Origin: Flavobacterium salmonis
GTDB lineage: Bacteria > Bacteroidota > Bacteroidia > Flavobacteriales > Flavobacteriaceae
Direction of reading: 5' to 3'
Length of the DNA stretch: 64,000 bases
NCBI RefSeq assembly: GCF_903819435.1
Contig: NZ_CAIJDP010000083.1
Span: 84,235 to 148,234, forward strand
The position numbers and the translations under genes were made by a program. The notes beneath the pieces are model-generated. The model saw only the letters and a program-made list of their open reading frames with translations. It searched no databases and was not told the DNA's origin. Of the stretch, positions 56,029 through 64,000 are shown piece by piece. Position 1 is the stretch's first letter. Every line of letters begins with the position of its first letter.

Positions 56029-56610
56029 TCAAACATCTCGTTTATCAATCCATTTTCCAACGGTTGGCGCTGTATAATTATTCATTTTATTCAATAAATC
56101 ATCAATATCGTTACTCACCAAAAGCATTTGCTGATTAACATCTTTCAATAAACCTTTACTAACCATGACTTCAGTTAATTGTATTAGAGAATCATAAAAA
56201 CCATTAATATTCAAAATGGCAATTGGTTTTTTGTGTAATCCTAATTGAGCCCATGTAATCATTTCGAAAAGTTCTTCTAACGTTCCAAAACCACCCGGAA
56301 GCGCAATAACGCCATCACATAAATCATTCATTTTGGTTTTTCTTTCGTGCATGCTTTCCACCAGAATAAGTTCTGTTAAGCCCAGATGCGCAATTTCTTT
56401 TGATCGCAAAAAATTGGGTAAAACACCAATTGCTTTTCCGCCGTTATTTAAAACAGCATCTGCAACAGCGCCCATTAAACCTACATTAGCGCCGCCGTAA
56501 ACTAATTCTATATTTTGTTTTGCCAATGTTTCACCAAGTAAGGCTGCCTGTTCTTTGTAAATTTCTTCAGTACCAAAACTGGATCCGCAAAAGACTGTAA
56601 TTCTTTTCAT
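56029..56610 (-). CDS. LOG-family protein (TIGR00730)
   Basis: This 193-residue Rossmann-fold protein starts ITVFCGSSFGTEEIYKEQA and contains the LOG signature PGGFGTLEELFEMITWAQLG with its conserved GG and E residues. Homologues release nucleobases from nucleoside monophosphates (cytokinin-activating LOG) and many bacterial members do so with AMP. The family was long mis-named lysine decarboxylase. Confidence 0.93.
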   Translation of the reverse strand: MKRITVFCGSSFGTEEIYKEQAALLGETLAKQNIELVYGGANVGLMGAVADAVLNNGGKAIGVLPNFLRSKEIAHLGLTELILVESMHERKTKMNDLCDGVIALPGGFGTLEELFEMITWAQLGLHKKPIAILNINGFYDSLIQLTEVMVSKGLLKDVNQQMLLVSNDIDDLLNKMNNYTAPTVGKWIDKRDV

Positions 56611-56671
56611 TTATTTTAGGTTAAGTTAAGTGTTATGAGTTAAATATTAGAAGTATTAAAAACGGAAAATT

Positions 56672-57214
56672 TTAAGAACTCTTAACTTTGTTTAACTTTT
56701 TTAATTCATATTCAAAATAAGGCACATCGACTCCATTAATCAGAAACACTAAATCATTGATTTTTTCTGCACCGAGTTTTAAAACGGCTTTTTGTGAACG
56801 GAAATTTTCTGCTCCGACGTGAAAAAGCACCGAATCAACATGCTGAAAAGCATAATCGATCAATAAACTTTTATTTGATTTATTATAAGGACCGCCCCAA
56901 TATTTTCTTGTAATAAAAGTGTAGCCAATTCCAATATTTGATTTTTCGGGATTGTAATCGTAAAAACTAGTCGTTCCCATTATTTCGTTTGTTTGTTTAT
57001 CGAGAATTAGGAATGAATGTTTTGTAATTATGATTTCAAAAAAAGTTTTAAAACCTTCTCTTTGATATCGGTCTTTTACAGGATTCTGTTCCCAAATAAG
57101 TGGGTCGGAAGCAGCTTCAAATAATGCTTCAAAATGTTTTTCCTGTAACGGAATTAATTTTGTGATTTCGTTTTCTAAAATTTCTGGCTGTAAATTAAAT
57201 TGTGGTTTATTCAT
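56672..57214 (-). CDS. GNAT-family N-acetyltransferase
   Basis: This 180-residue protein has the RimJ/RimL-like acetyltransferase layout: LIPLQEKHFEALFEAASDPL, GTTSFYDYNPEKSNIGIGYT and the late NFRSQKAVLKLGAEKI that forms the acetyl-CoA site. The substrate is not known. It runs in the same direction as the LOG gene. Confidence 0.9.
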   Translation of the reverse strand: MNKPQFNLQPEILENEITKLIPLQEKHFEALFEAASDPLIWEQNPVKDRYQREGFKTFFEIIITKHSFLILDKQTNEIMGTTSFYDYNPEKSNIGIGYTFITRKYWGGPYNKSNKSLLIDYAFQHVDSVLFHVGAENFRSQKAVLKLGAEKINDLVFLINGVDVPYFEYELKKLNKVKSS

Positions 57215-57284
57215 TTTTTAGTTTTTTGAAAAAGATTAGTCGTAATTGAGAAAAAATCAGTTCAAATCAGTGGGAAGTAAAAAA

Positions 57285-58409
57285 TCAAATTTGTTTAATC
57301 TGAACACAGGAAACATTTTCCATTTTAATTTCCTTTCCGGCTTTTTTAAGCAATCCGGTTTTTGGGTTTCTTTTAAAAACAATCACATTTCCGGAATTTA
57401 CATTTGTCGCAATCAAAAACTTCCCTGTTTCATCAATGGCAAAAATTCGGGGATGATTTCCAAAAGTTGATTGATAACCGATATTTTTCAAAATTCCGTT
57501 TTTAGCAATAGAGAAAATAGCGATGTTATTTTCTTTTCCACGGTTTGAAGCATATAAAAATTTTCCGTCAGTCGAAATATGAATGTCGGAGCTTTCAAAA
57601 CCTTCCTTGATTTTATCAGGATGTGTATTGATGCGTTGGATCTTTGTTAAAGTTCCTTTTTCATATTGATAAACACTTATGGAACCCGCCATTTCTTCAA
57701 TGCAATAACCGTATTTTTGATTGGGATGAAAAGTAAAATGTCGCGGTCCTGCTTCTAAATCTGTTTTGGTAAACGGATTTTTTGTTTCTGTTAAAGGCTG
57801 TTTTTTATTTTCATCGAAAGCATAGCAGCGTATTTTATCAGCACCTAAATCGGGCAAAAACAGATAATCAAATTCAGGAGAAAATATAGCAGAATGCACA
57901 TGGGAGCGGGTTTGTCTTTCTTTATGAACACTTCCGTCAGCATATTGAAAATTTTGAGCAATTGAATCGATTTTTCCGTTTTCTAATAAAGGATGAACTG
58001 AGACACTTCCTTCAGTATAATTAGCATTTACAAGCCATTTACCACTTTTATGAACCGAAACATAAACCGGATTTTCACCGCCGCTTCCCTGTTTGTTTAA
58101 AAAAGTCAGTGATTTATTTTCCGAATTAAATTCAAAACTGCTTACACTTCCTGAGTTTGGTGTCTTTGTATCTGTGCAGGCGTAAACATATTTTCCGTTT
58201 GGAGAAACAGTGAGATACGATGGATTTATAATGTCTTTTGCAGAAGTAATTTTAGTTAAATTTCCATTTAAAGTATCCAGCTGATAAACCTGAATTGATT
58301 CTGCGGTTTTATCTCTGTTGTAGGATCCTAAAAAGACGTAGGTGTTTTGAGAAAATACAGAAGTGCAAATTAGTAAACTAAGGGCGAGTATGTGTTTTTT
58401 TAGGTTCAA
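57285..58409 (-). CDS. Lactonase-family beta-propeller (6-phosphogluconolactonase-like), exported
   Basis: This 374-residue protein has a signal peptide (residues 1-20, ending VFSQ) and seven-bladed propeller repeats, each with a YVYACTDTKT- or FLYASNRGK-like strand. GPRHFTFHPNQKYGYCIEE and YLTVSPNGKYVY are typical of the YbhE/Pgl group. An exported copy is unlikely to serve the pentose phosphate route directly. It may act on extracytoplasmic lactones. Confidence 0.88.
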   Translation of the reverse strand: MNLKKHILALSLLICTSVFSQNTYVFLGSYNRDKTAESIQVYQLDTLNGNLTKITSAKDIINPSYLTVSPNGKYVYACTDTKTPNSGSVSSFEFNSENKSLTFLNKQGSGGENPVYVSVHKSGKWLVNANYTEGSVSVHPLLENGKIDSIAQNFQYADGSVHKERQTRSHVHSAIFSPEFDYLFLPDLGADKIRCYAFDENKKQPLTETKNPFTKTDLEAGPRHFTFHPNQKYGYCIEEMAGSISVYQYEKGTLTKIQRINTHPDKIKEGFESSDIHISTDGKFLYASNRGKENNIAIFSIAKNGILKNIGYQSTFGNHPRIFAIDETGKFLIATNVNSGNVIVFKRNPKTGLLKKAGKEIKMENVSCVQIKQI

Positions 58410-58496
58410 TTTTTTTTCTTTTTATGGGGTGAAAAATTCCGAAGTTTAAGAATATATGGTTTAAATTAATAATTACAATTCACCATTAACAATTTA

Positions 58497-59594
58497 TTAT
58501 TTGACTCCTTTCCACCATTGCTGAAAAACTTGTTTGTCATTTTTCAATTCAACGATCTCTCCAATCATCGGAGTTATTAAAGGAATCGGATTTTCAGACA
58601 AATTATTCAATTCGGTTACTTTAATTAAAGGCTCATCCCATGAATGAAGAGATAAAGGAAATTTCGAATTATGCACCGGAAAGACCCTTTTTGCTTTTAA
58701 GTCTTTCATTGCTTTTATTACATCTTCCGGCAAATTGTGAATGTATTTCCATGCAGGATTATATTGGCCATTATCAATAAGCACAATGTCAAAAGGACCA
58801 AATTTATCGCCAATTGCTGCAAAGTGAGTATCGTAACCACTGTCGCCGCCCAAATACATTTTGAAATCTTTGGATTCTAAAATAAAAGAAGTCCAAAGTG
58901 TATTACAGCGATTGATACTTCTGCCGGAAAAATGCCTTGATGGAGCAGTATAAAGCATTATATTTTGATCTAATGTTACTTTTTCGTGCCAGTCTTTTTC
59001 GATAATATTTTCTACTGGAAAGCCCCAAAATTCAAAATGCGAACCAACGCCAAGTGCCGTGATTACTTTTTTTATTTTTGGTTTCAGTTCCATTATGGTT
59101 TTATAATCTAAATGATCATAATGGTCGTGCGTTATCAGCAAATAATCAATTTCAGGAATATCATCATAGGTATAAATATCAGTTCCTTTAAAGGCTTTTG
59201 TTGTTCCGTAAATAGGAGATGCGTTGCCACTGAAAACAGGATCAATTAAAAAACGTTTTCCTTCAAGCTGGATATAATAAGACGAATGCCCAAACCAAAC
59301 TAAAACATCCTGATGTAAAGAAAGTTCCTTTAAATTCGTTTTTACGGAAGGAATAATATCAGTTGGGGTTTTTCGGTGAACCTTCTTAAATAAAAATTCG
59401 GTTAAAACATCATAATAGCCATAACCTTCAGCCAGTTCTGGAGTAAAATTTTCATTTTCGAATTTTCCGTTTTTGTATTGAGGTGATTTTTGTATTAAAG
59501 CCAGTCTTTCTCCGGAAGGTTTTTTTCCGAATCGGGGGTGCAGTAAGAAATACAATAGAATTGGAAGTAAAAGAACACTTATTGTGGTAATCAT
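58497..59594 (-). CDS. MBL-fold metallo-hydrolase (NAPE-PLD/UlaG-like), membrane-anchored
   Basis: This 365-residue protein has an N-terminal hydrophobic anchor (residues 3-20). The metallo-beta-lactamase core is clear with LLITHDHYDHLDYKT (HxHxDH), YLGGDSGYDTHF and a late VFPVHNSKFPLS. The order and length fit the N-acyl-phosphatidylethanolamine phospholipase D-like branch. Substrate is unproven. It overlaps no neighbour and lies next to a DUF1801 gene. Confidence 0.9.
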   Translation of the reverse strand: MITTISVLLLPILLYFLLHPRFGKKPSGERLALIQKSPQYKNGKFENENFTPELAEGYGYYDVLTEFLFKKVHRKTPTDIIPSVKTNLKELSLHQDVLVWFGHSSYYIQLEGKRFLIDPVFSGNASPIYGTTKAFKGTDIYTYDDIPEIDYLLITHDHYDHLDYKTIMELKPKIKKVITALGVGSHFEFWGFPVENIIEKDWHEKVTLDQNIMLYTAPSRHFSGRSINRCNTLWTSFILESKDFKMYLGGDSGYDTHFAAIGDKFGPFDIVLIDNGQYNPAWKYIHNLPEDVIKAMKDLKAKRVFPVHNSKFPLSLHSWDEPLIKVTELNNLSENPIPLITPMIGEIVELKNDKQVFQQWWKGVK

Positions 59595-59600
59595 GAGATT

Positions 59601-60023
59601 TTAATTTGAAGGATATAATTTTTTTAATTCGTTTACAGATGCTGAAATCATTTTTCGGAGTATATCACTATCAATATCTGCCAGTTTTTTGATATAAACA
59701 CAGCCTTTACCTGCTTTGTGTTTTCCGAATTTTAAAAGTAATTCGTCCTTATTTTCAGATGGTAAATAGAGATAAAGTGAAATTGCTGCTTTTCGTGGTG
59801 AGAATCCTGCCAGTGGTGCATCACCTTCATGACCGCTGTCATATTTGTAATGATAGTTTCCAAAACCAATAATGCCTGGGTCCCACATTTTTGGATCAAA
59901 ACCAGTTACGTTCTGCATTATTTTGATGAGCTCAAAAGCGTCTGCTCTTTTTATGTGATCTTCAACCGTATTGATAAAATCAATTACACTGTATTCGGTT
60001 TCTGTGGTTTTATTCTTTGCCAT
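59601..60023 (-). CDS. DUF1801 protein
   Basis: This 140-residue protein has the DUF1801 patterns YSVIDFINTVEDHIKRADAF, GFGNYHYKYDSGHEGDAP and FSPRKAAISLYLYLP, ending with GKGCVYIKKLADID. It differs in subfamily from the copy at 54361. It lies 6 bases before the MBL-fold gene and 17 after the NTF2-like gene, suggesting one transcript. Confidence 0.87.
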   Translation of the reverse strand: MAKNKTTETEYSVIDFINTVEDHIKRADAFELIKIMQNVTGFDPKMWDPGIIGFGNYHYKYDSGHEGDAPLAGFSPRKAAISLYLYLPSENKDELLLKFGKHKAGKGCVYIKKLADIDSDILRKMISASVNELKKLYPSN

Positions 60024-60040
60024 TTTTTGACGGTCTTAGT

Positions 60041-60409
60041 TTAAAACATTCCGTTTTCATTAATAGTTTTTTTAGGAATTGACTGTCCCAAGTCCCAAAG
60101 TTCGACTATTTTCTCCGATTCAAATCTAAAAATATGAACTACAGCAGTACCTAAATCGGCTGAATTTTGTTTGACATGCGAATGAACTGCAACCAAATCA
60201 CCATCTCTTAAAACATGGTGAATTTCAAAAATCTTATTAGGATTGGTTCTTGCAGATTCTTCCATAGCCAACATCAAAGTGTCTGCATCTCCTTTAAAAT
60301 AGGCATTATGATGCTTGAAATTTTTGCCTGTGTACAGCCTAAACGCTTCATGTGAATGTCCTGTGGCAGCGAGTTTTAAAAAGTTTCGGGCTATAGATTT
60401 CTTAGTCAT
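60041..60409 (-). CDS. NTF2/SnoaL-like protein
   Basis: This 122-residue protein matches the SnoaL-like polyketide-cyclase fold used by many small proteins. FRLYTGKNFKHHNAYFKGDA, then a central FEIHHVLRDGDLVAVHSHV and a late VVHIFRFESEKIVELWDLGQ are typical. There is no signal peptide. The activity is unknown, and the fold is shared by enzymes and binding proteins. Confidence 0.85.
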   Translation of the reverse strand: MTKKSIARNFLKLAATGHSHEAFRLYTGKNFKHHNAYFKGDADTLMLAMEESARTNPNKIFEIHHVLRDGDLVAVHSHVKQNSADLGTAVVHIFRFESEKIVELWDLGQSIPKKTINENGMF

Positions 60410-60983
60410 GATTTATAGCTTTAAAAGAAATCTAAGTTATGAAATTAAAGTGTTCATTCCTTACTTTATCTGCCTAAAAGCAGGAAAGGTAAGGATATAT
60501 GGATTTCGTTAAAACATAAATGTTGAAGTATCTATGGTTATCAGGGTGTTATATTAAACCCAAATTGCAGGTTGTTGTTAATTTGTGTGGTTTTGTTTTT
60601 GTCTGTTGACTACAATTTCATTTAAATCAAAAGCAGCTGCCTAAGGACAAAAACAGAATAGTCAAGAGGTGCTTTTAAGCTTGTTGAAAATATCATTGCT
60701 AATGCGAACATTCGTTATTCCTGCCATTTTATTTCAGTTCTTAAGTCATATGAGTTAGTTAATTCGGTATTATCGTAATTATTGTGTAAATATTTTAATG
60801 CTTTTTTCATTTGCTAATTCAATTAGTATTATAAAAACGTTTATTTAGTAGTACTTGGGGTGTCGGTAAAAGTTTAGTCGTAACCGTTTTTTAGCGCAGC
60901 GGATTTGCCGTATAGCATAAATATAAAAATGAAAGCCCTGCAACTTTTTGTCGCAAAGCTTTCATTCAAAAATCATTCGTCCG
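60410..60983. other. Intergenic stretch with a possible gene remnant
   Basis: These 574 bases hold no full gene. On the minus strand at 60715-60810 a short frame (MKKALKYLHNNYDNTELTNS) and further codon-like traces toward 60660 suggest a decayed gene. The right end carries the terminator described at 60924-60965. Confidence 0.35.
60924..60965 (-). terminator. Strong terminator of the DoxX operon
   Basis: Reading leftward this is a 16-bp stem (ATGAAAGCTTTGCGAC pairing with GTTGCAGGGCTTTCAT, three G-U pairs), a 5-base loop and a T run. It begins 18 bases after the DoxX-like stop. Confidence 0.9.
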
Positions 60984-61346
60984 CTACTTCTTTGCAATTA
61001 ATAAGTTAGAAGAACCTATAAAGATTGAGCTGTCGCGAAGATAAGCTGTAATCCAAATTAATACCAATGGAATTGCCGGATTAAGCATTGAAGCTTCTCT
61101 GGATAACTCAGTAGCTATTGCACCAGCAAAATAGCAGCAAAGCAGAATGAAACCTATTTTTATTGTTTTTGGTATATCAAGTAAGATAATAAACGCCATT
61201 TCCATTAATCCTAAAATAGTTGGATTATATTTTTCCAAACCTGCTACCGACCACGGAAGATGAATAAATTTCATAAGACCGCTTACAAATATGATTGTCG
61301 TTGTCAATACTGTTAACGATGTGGTAATAATTTTGTTTGTTTTCAT
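60984..61346 (-). CDS. DoxX-like membrane protein
   Basis: This 120-residue protein has four membrane helices, with LTVLTTTIIFVSGLMKFIHL at the start and later FILLCCYFAGAIATELSR. It fits the DoxX-like family of small four-helix membrane proteins. I start at 61346 (MKTNKIITTS); the frame to 61418 runs into the upstream gene. It is the second gene of a leftward unit controlled from the HxlR side. Confidence 0.8.
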   Translation of the reverse strand: MKTNKIITTSLTVLTTTIIFVSGLMKFIHLPWSVAGLEKYNPTILGLMEMAFIILLDIPKTIKIGFILLCCYFAGAIATELSREASMLNPAIPLVLIWITAYLRDSSIFIGSSNLLIAKK

Positions 61347-61354
61347 TTTTAGTA

Positions 61355-61793
61355 TTATTGATTTAAGGTTCTTGCCTCTATAATCATAAAATAGCCAATT
61401 CGGTCTTTTATTAGCCACTTACCATCCTGAAATACATAGTTGTCTTCATATTTTACGCTGTAATCAGTTAATACATCTTGCCCTTCTACTTCTCTTATCA
61501 TTTTTAATTGGGAAAAGGACAAGCCTGATGCAGTAGTACCATCGATTTTTACAGTATGCTGTCCATTCATTGTAAAATAGGTTTTTACAAGGGCAGCGTA
61601 TACATTAAAGTCTTTTTCCATGTTTTCTCTTTCCGAAACATCGGCCACAAGATTACCTCCCATATATACCTTGTAATTAATATCTTGTGTGAATAAATCC
61701 ATCACTTCCGGGATTTTTTTCATCACCTAAATAGGCGTAAGCATCAATTAAATCTCTTAATTCTTCTTTTGCTCTTAAAGTTTCCAATGGCAT
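61355..61793 (-). pseudogene. NTF2/SnoaL-like gene with one-base frameshift
   Basis: The start at 61793 gives MPLETLRAKEELRDLIDAYA, then GDE followed by a run of seven A (61714-61720 on the plus strand). After it, the family continues in another frame: KIPEVMDLFTQDINYKV to the end at 61355. Removing one A joins both into a 145-residue SnoaL-like protein. Either the gene is inactivated, it is phase variable at the A run, or the base is an error. It shares a divergent promoter region with the HxlR gene. Confidence 0.85.
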
Positions 61794-61826
61794 AATTTTT
61801 TAATATTTTTTGTTTCTATTATTTTC

Positions 61827-61886
61827 CAAAAGTAATGTACATTTGCTAACAAATTATTAGTTGTTACTTAAAGGTTAGCGACTAAC
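61827..61886. promoter_or_regulatory. Divergent promoters and palindromic operators of the HxlR system
   Basis: Two -7 boxes lie back to back: TACTTTTG on the minus strand (61827-61834) and TACATTTG on the plus strand (61838-61845). Next are two inverted repeats, TAACAA-N8-TTGTTA (61847-61866) and GTTAG-CGA-CTAAC (61874-61886). They are well placed to bind a dimeric HxlR protein. Confidence 0.55.
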
Positions 61887-61899
61887 AAAGAGATTAGTT

Positions 61900-62304
61900 A
61901 TGTTAAAAGAACAAGAGAATCAAACAGATAGTAAGGGATTTACAGAAGAATGTAATGCTATTTTAAGGGCAGTTTCAGACGCTCAATATGTAATAGGCGG
62001 CAAATGGAAATTGATGATTATCATTTCAATGGCGAGAGGAAACAAGCGATTTACGAAAATTCAAAAACAGGTAAGCGGAATTTCGGCAAGGGTGTTGTCA
62101 AGCGAACTTAAAGATTTGGAAATGAATGGTCTTATTGTAAAAAAAGTCGAAAATGGTTATCCTGTAACTATTGAATACGAATTACTGCCTTATAGTCATA
62201 CGCTGGAAGAAGTTGTGGGAGCGATTACAAAATGGGGAATGCAGCACCGTGAGAAAATTATGTCTGAAAGAAAATCATCGTCTGACAAAATCAACAAAAA
62301 ATAA
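61900..62304 (+). CDS. HxlR-family transcriptional regulator
   Basis: This 134-residue winged-helix regulator contains CNAILRAVSDAQYVIGGKWK, then FTKIQKQVSGISARVLSSEL for recognition and the wing GLIVKKVENGYPVTIEYEL. The family often senses reactive electrophiles or redox state through a cysteine. The Cys in EECNAI near residue 22 is in the usual sensor position. It probably controls the divergent NTF2-like/DoxX genes. Confidence 0.92.
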   Translation: MLKEQENQTDSKGFTEECNAILRAVSDAQYVIGGKWKLMIIISMARGNKRFTKIQKQVSGISARVLSSELKDLEMNGLIVKKVENGYPVTIEYELLPYSHTLEEVVGAITKWGMQHREKIMSERKSSSDKINKK

Positions 62305-62430
62305 TAGCTGCTGAATTATGTTTTGTTTATTTTTTTCTTTTATAATTAGAGTGTCGGCAATATGAGGAATATACCCATTAAAGTTATCTCCATAATTTCG
62401 ATTGACGTATTTATCAATCCCAAACCTATA

Positions 62431-62829
62431 TTAGCCGACGTTCCGTTTTTTCCACAAGCTTCTCATTAATGGTGTTATTCTCCAACAATCTTCCAGGTTT
62501 TCATTGTCAAAACATGACCAATAAAATATTGAATGCTCGTGTAGTTGAAAGTTTTCTGAAAGCAATTTTTGAACAATTTCTGAATACTTTACAAAATCAT
62601 TATCTTTTTCTTGTTCTTCAATTGCTTGAATTATAATTTCCATTAACGCAAATTTATTATCGTCGTCAATTTCGAAATTGTAATGTTTAATATACTTTTC
62701 TATGTTCTCTGATTTCCCAACAATAAATTCCCAATCCTGATAATCCTCCAAATCAAATGCAAAATTTAAATCTCTCGTCAATTCTTCAATCGCTTTTTGA
62801 GTTACAAATCTCAGTTTTGGTTTTTTCAT
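62431..62829 (-). CDS. Hypothetical acidic cytoplasmic protein
   Basis: This 132-residue protein has no signal or membrane helix. It starts MKKPKLRFVTQKAIEELTRD and contains LEDYQDWEFIVGKSENIEKY and HSIFYWSCFDNENLEDCWRI. The acidic, Trp-rich form resembles small immunity-type proteins, but I assign no family. It is convergent with the HxlR gene. Confidence 0.6.
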   Translation of the reverse strand: MKKPKLRFVTQKAIEELTRDLNFAFDLEDYQDWEFIVGKSENIEKYIKHYNFEIDDDNKFALMEIIIQAIEEQEKDNDFVKYSEIVQKLLSENFQLHEHSIFYWSCFDNENLEDCWRITPLMRSLWKKRNVG

Positions 62830-62951
62830 GATTTTTTTGCTTTTGGATTCGGTTTTTAAGTAATGTTGGTTAACTTCAGTCTAGTACGGCCTGATCTTGT
62901 TCAATAATGTAATAAGTACTCTTCACAGACGAGTACCAGATTGGAGAACTA

Positions 62952-63789
62952 TTACTTTTGATTTTGAAGTTTTCTTGTATTAGGATTTAAGTTTCCTTTT
63001 AAAGCCTCTTTAATATCGAGCTGCAGCTGAGCAAAGTCAATATCCTCTTTGTATGTGTATGTATAGAGTGTTCCGCTGGATTCGTTTTGAGCGGTTTCGA
63101 TTTTTTTTTGTCAGTACATAATCGAAATTTAAGTTACTCCCATGAAACATTAAAACATGGAATCTATAAAGCTGGTCTTTGTCGTTACCATTTTCGTCTG
63201 TGCTGTAAACGTAATATACCACTTTTGTAAACGTACTGCTAAATCTGTCTTTTGGTAATGGATGAAACCATTCGTAAGCCCAAATATTTTTATTTTCGAA
63301 CCTAAAAAAGTCAAAATTAAAGCTTTCATCTAATCCTTCCGGAAGTTCTTTTTTTTCTTTTGTCTGGTATAATTTTTCTTTCCATTTTTTTCCTTCGTTA
63401 AAATCTCCTAAGCCAAAGTTTGACACAACAATGTTTTTGATCATAAAATATTTGCGTTTGGCAAATTCTGCATCAAATAAAGGGATTCCTTTTTCGATAG
63501 CTGCTAATGCTTCAATGCCCAATTTTAAAGATTTGTCAAATTTTTCATTGAGTCTGTTTTCGTATTCCAATTGACTTGTAGTCAGTGTGTAATACCACAG
63601 GGAGTATTTGTAAAGGGTATCGGTTTTGGGAATTGTCTGTTCTAGTATTTTGAATTTGAAGTATGCCGAATCAATATTGTTTGTTTTTAAAAGAATGTCT
63701 GCCTTTTGAAAATCGGATATCAGGCTTTTTTGTGCATTTGCACAAAAAGACAGTATAATGATGGCTAAAAAAGTTAATTTTTTGATCAT
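62952..63789 (-). pseudogene. Exported protein gene with frameshift in an A9 run
   Basis: The start at 63789 encodes a signal peptide (MIKKLTFLAIIILSFCANAQ) and a helical body. The first frame ends at 63037 in an unlikely basic tail. After the A9 run (63101-63109 on the plus strand), removing one base gives the coding-like frame IETAQNESSGTLYTYTYKED, then DFAQLQLDIKEALKGNLNPN, ending at 62952. The repaired protein would have 278 residues. Function is unknown. Confidence 0.8.
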
Positions 63790-64000
63790 AATTTATTTGT
63801 ATTTTGAATAGTAGTATTGGGCTTTGTAAAAGTTTCGTAATTTCAATCAACGTATTCTCTGTTTTACGAATATAGAATTTAAAACGATAATTCTACTAAA
63901 TGTCCACGAAAGCTGTTAGTATTGATATCATTTTACTTCAGCATTCTTTTCAGCTATAATCCTTAGTACGTCAATTAAATTTGGATAAACTGAGTTTACG
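63790..64000. other. Non-coding end of the window
   Basis: I see no supported gene, hairpin or repeat in the last 211 bases. The sequence is AT-rich and may hold the promoter of the preceding leftward gene. Confidence 0.3.

Noticed and set aside
1..64000. tRNA, rRNA, CRISPR array, insertion sequence or integrase genes
   Set aside because: Nothing with the needed structure or motifs was seen on either strand.

Overview
The window reads as chromosome of a Flavobacterium-like member of the Bacteroidota. The DNA is AT-rich. Exported proteins often carry Bacteroidota-style lipoprotein signals. Several promoters show the TAnnTTTG -7 element of this phylum, and the secretion locus is the Bacteroidota-specific type VI system (T6SSiii).

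Layout. 1-5.8 kb: two lipoproteins (one an S41 protease), a small coiled-coil protein, a divergent alkB / XRE-S24 repressor pair with a clear palindromic operator, and a CPA1 Na+/H+ antiporter. 6.0-38.6 kb: a T6SSiii locus. Two leftward genes (tssH ATPase and a membrane-anchored PKD protein) face a long rightward array: NlpC/P60-fold lipoprotein, tssG, tssN, then a LysM protein, a PAAR-like spike protein and a 1039-aa peptidoglycan-hydrolase effector (GH19-like plus M23), followed by three tandem lipoproteins that are probable immunity genes, each followed by a copy or remnant of one direct repeat. Then come a YfaP/TPR exported protein, tssK, tssO, tssB, tssC (terminator), two unrecognised genes, tssE, tssD1 (terminator), tssD2, tssI/vgrG, a Het-C-domain effector, its probable lipoprotein immunity partner, about 1 kb of decayed lipoprotein genes, a small membrane protein and tssF. 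38.7-64 kb: ordinary chromosome. This part holds a zinc metallopeptidase, a large hybrid histidine kinase, an aldehyde dehydrogenase, an RluA-type pseudouridine synthase, a four-helix-bundle (IVP-like) cassette between repeats, panB, sdaA, a CPA2 antiporter, several small stress or housekeeping enzymes, and an HxlR regulator divergent from a DoxX/NTF2-like operon.

How the genes work together. TssB/TssC form the contractile sheath, TssD the tube and VgrG plus the PAAR-like protein the tip. TssE/F/G/K form the baseplate, TssH recycles the sheath, and TssN/TssO with the PKD, NlpC-fold and other exported proteins probably form the envelope part that replaces TssJLM in this subtype. Two effector modules are visible: a cell-wall hydrolase guarded by periplasmic lipoproteins, and a VgrG-linked Het-C protein guarded by another lipoprotein. 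A TssR-like large protein was not recognised here.

Three genes in the last 10 kb are broken by a single in-frame stop or a homopolymer frameshift. They may be real pseudogenes or sequence errors.
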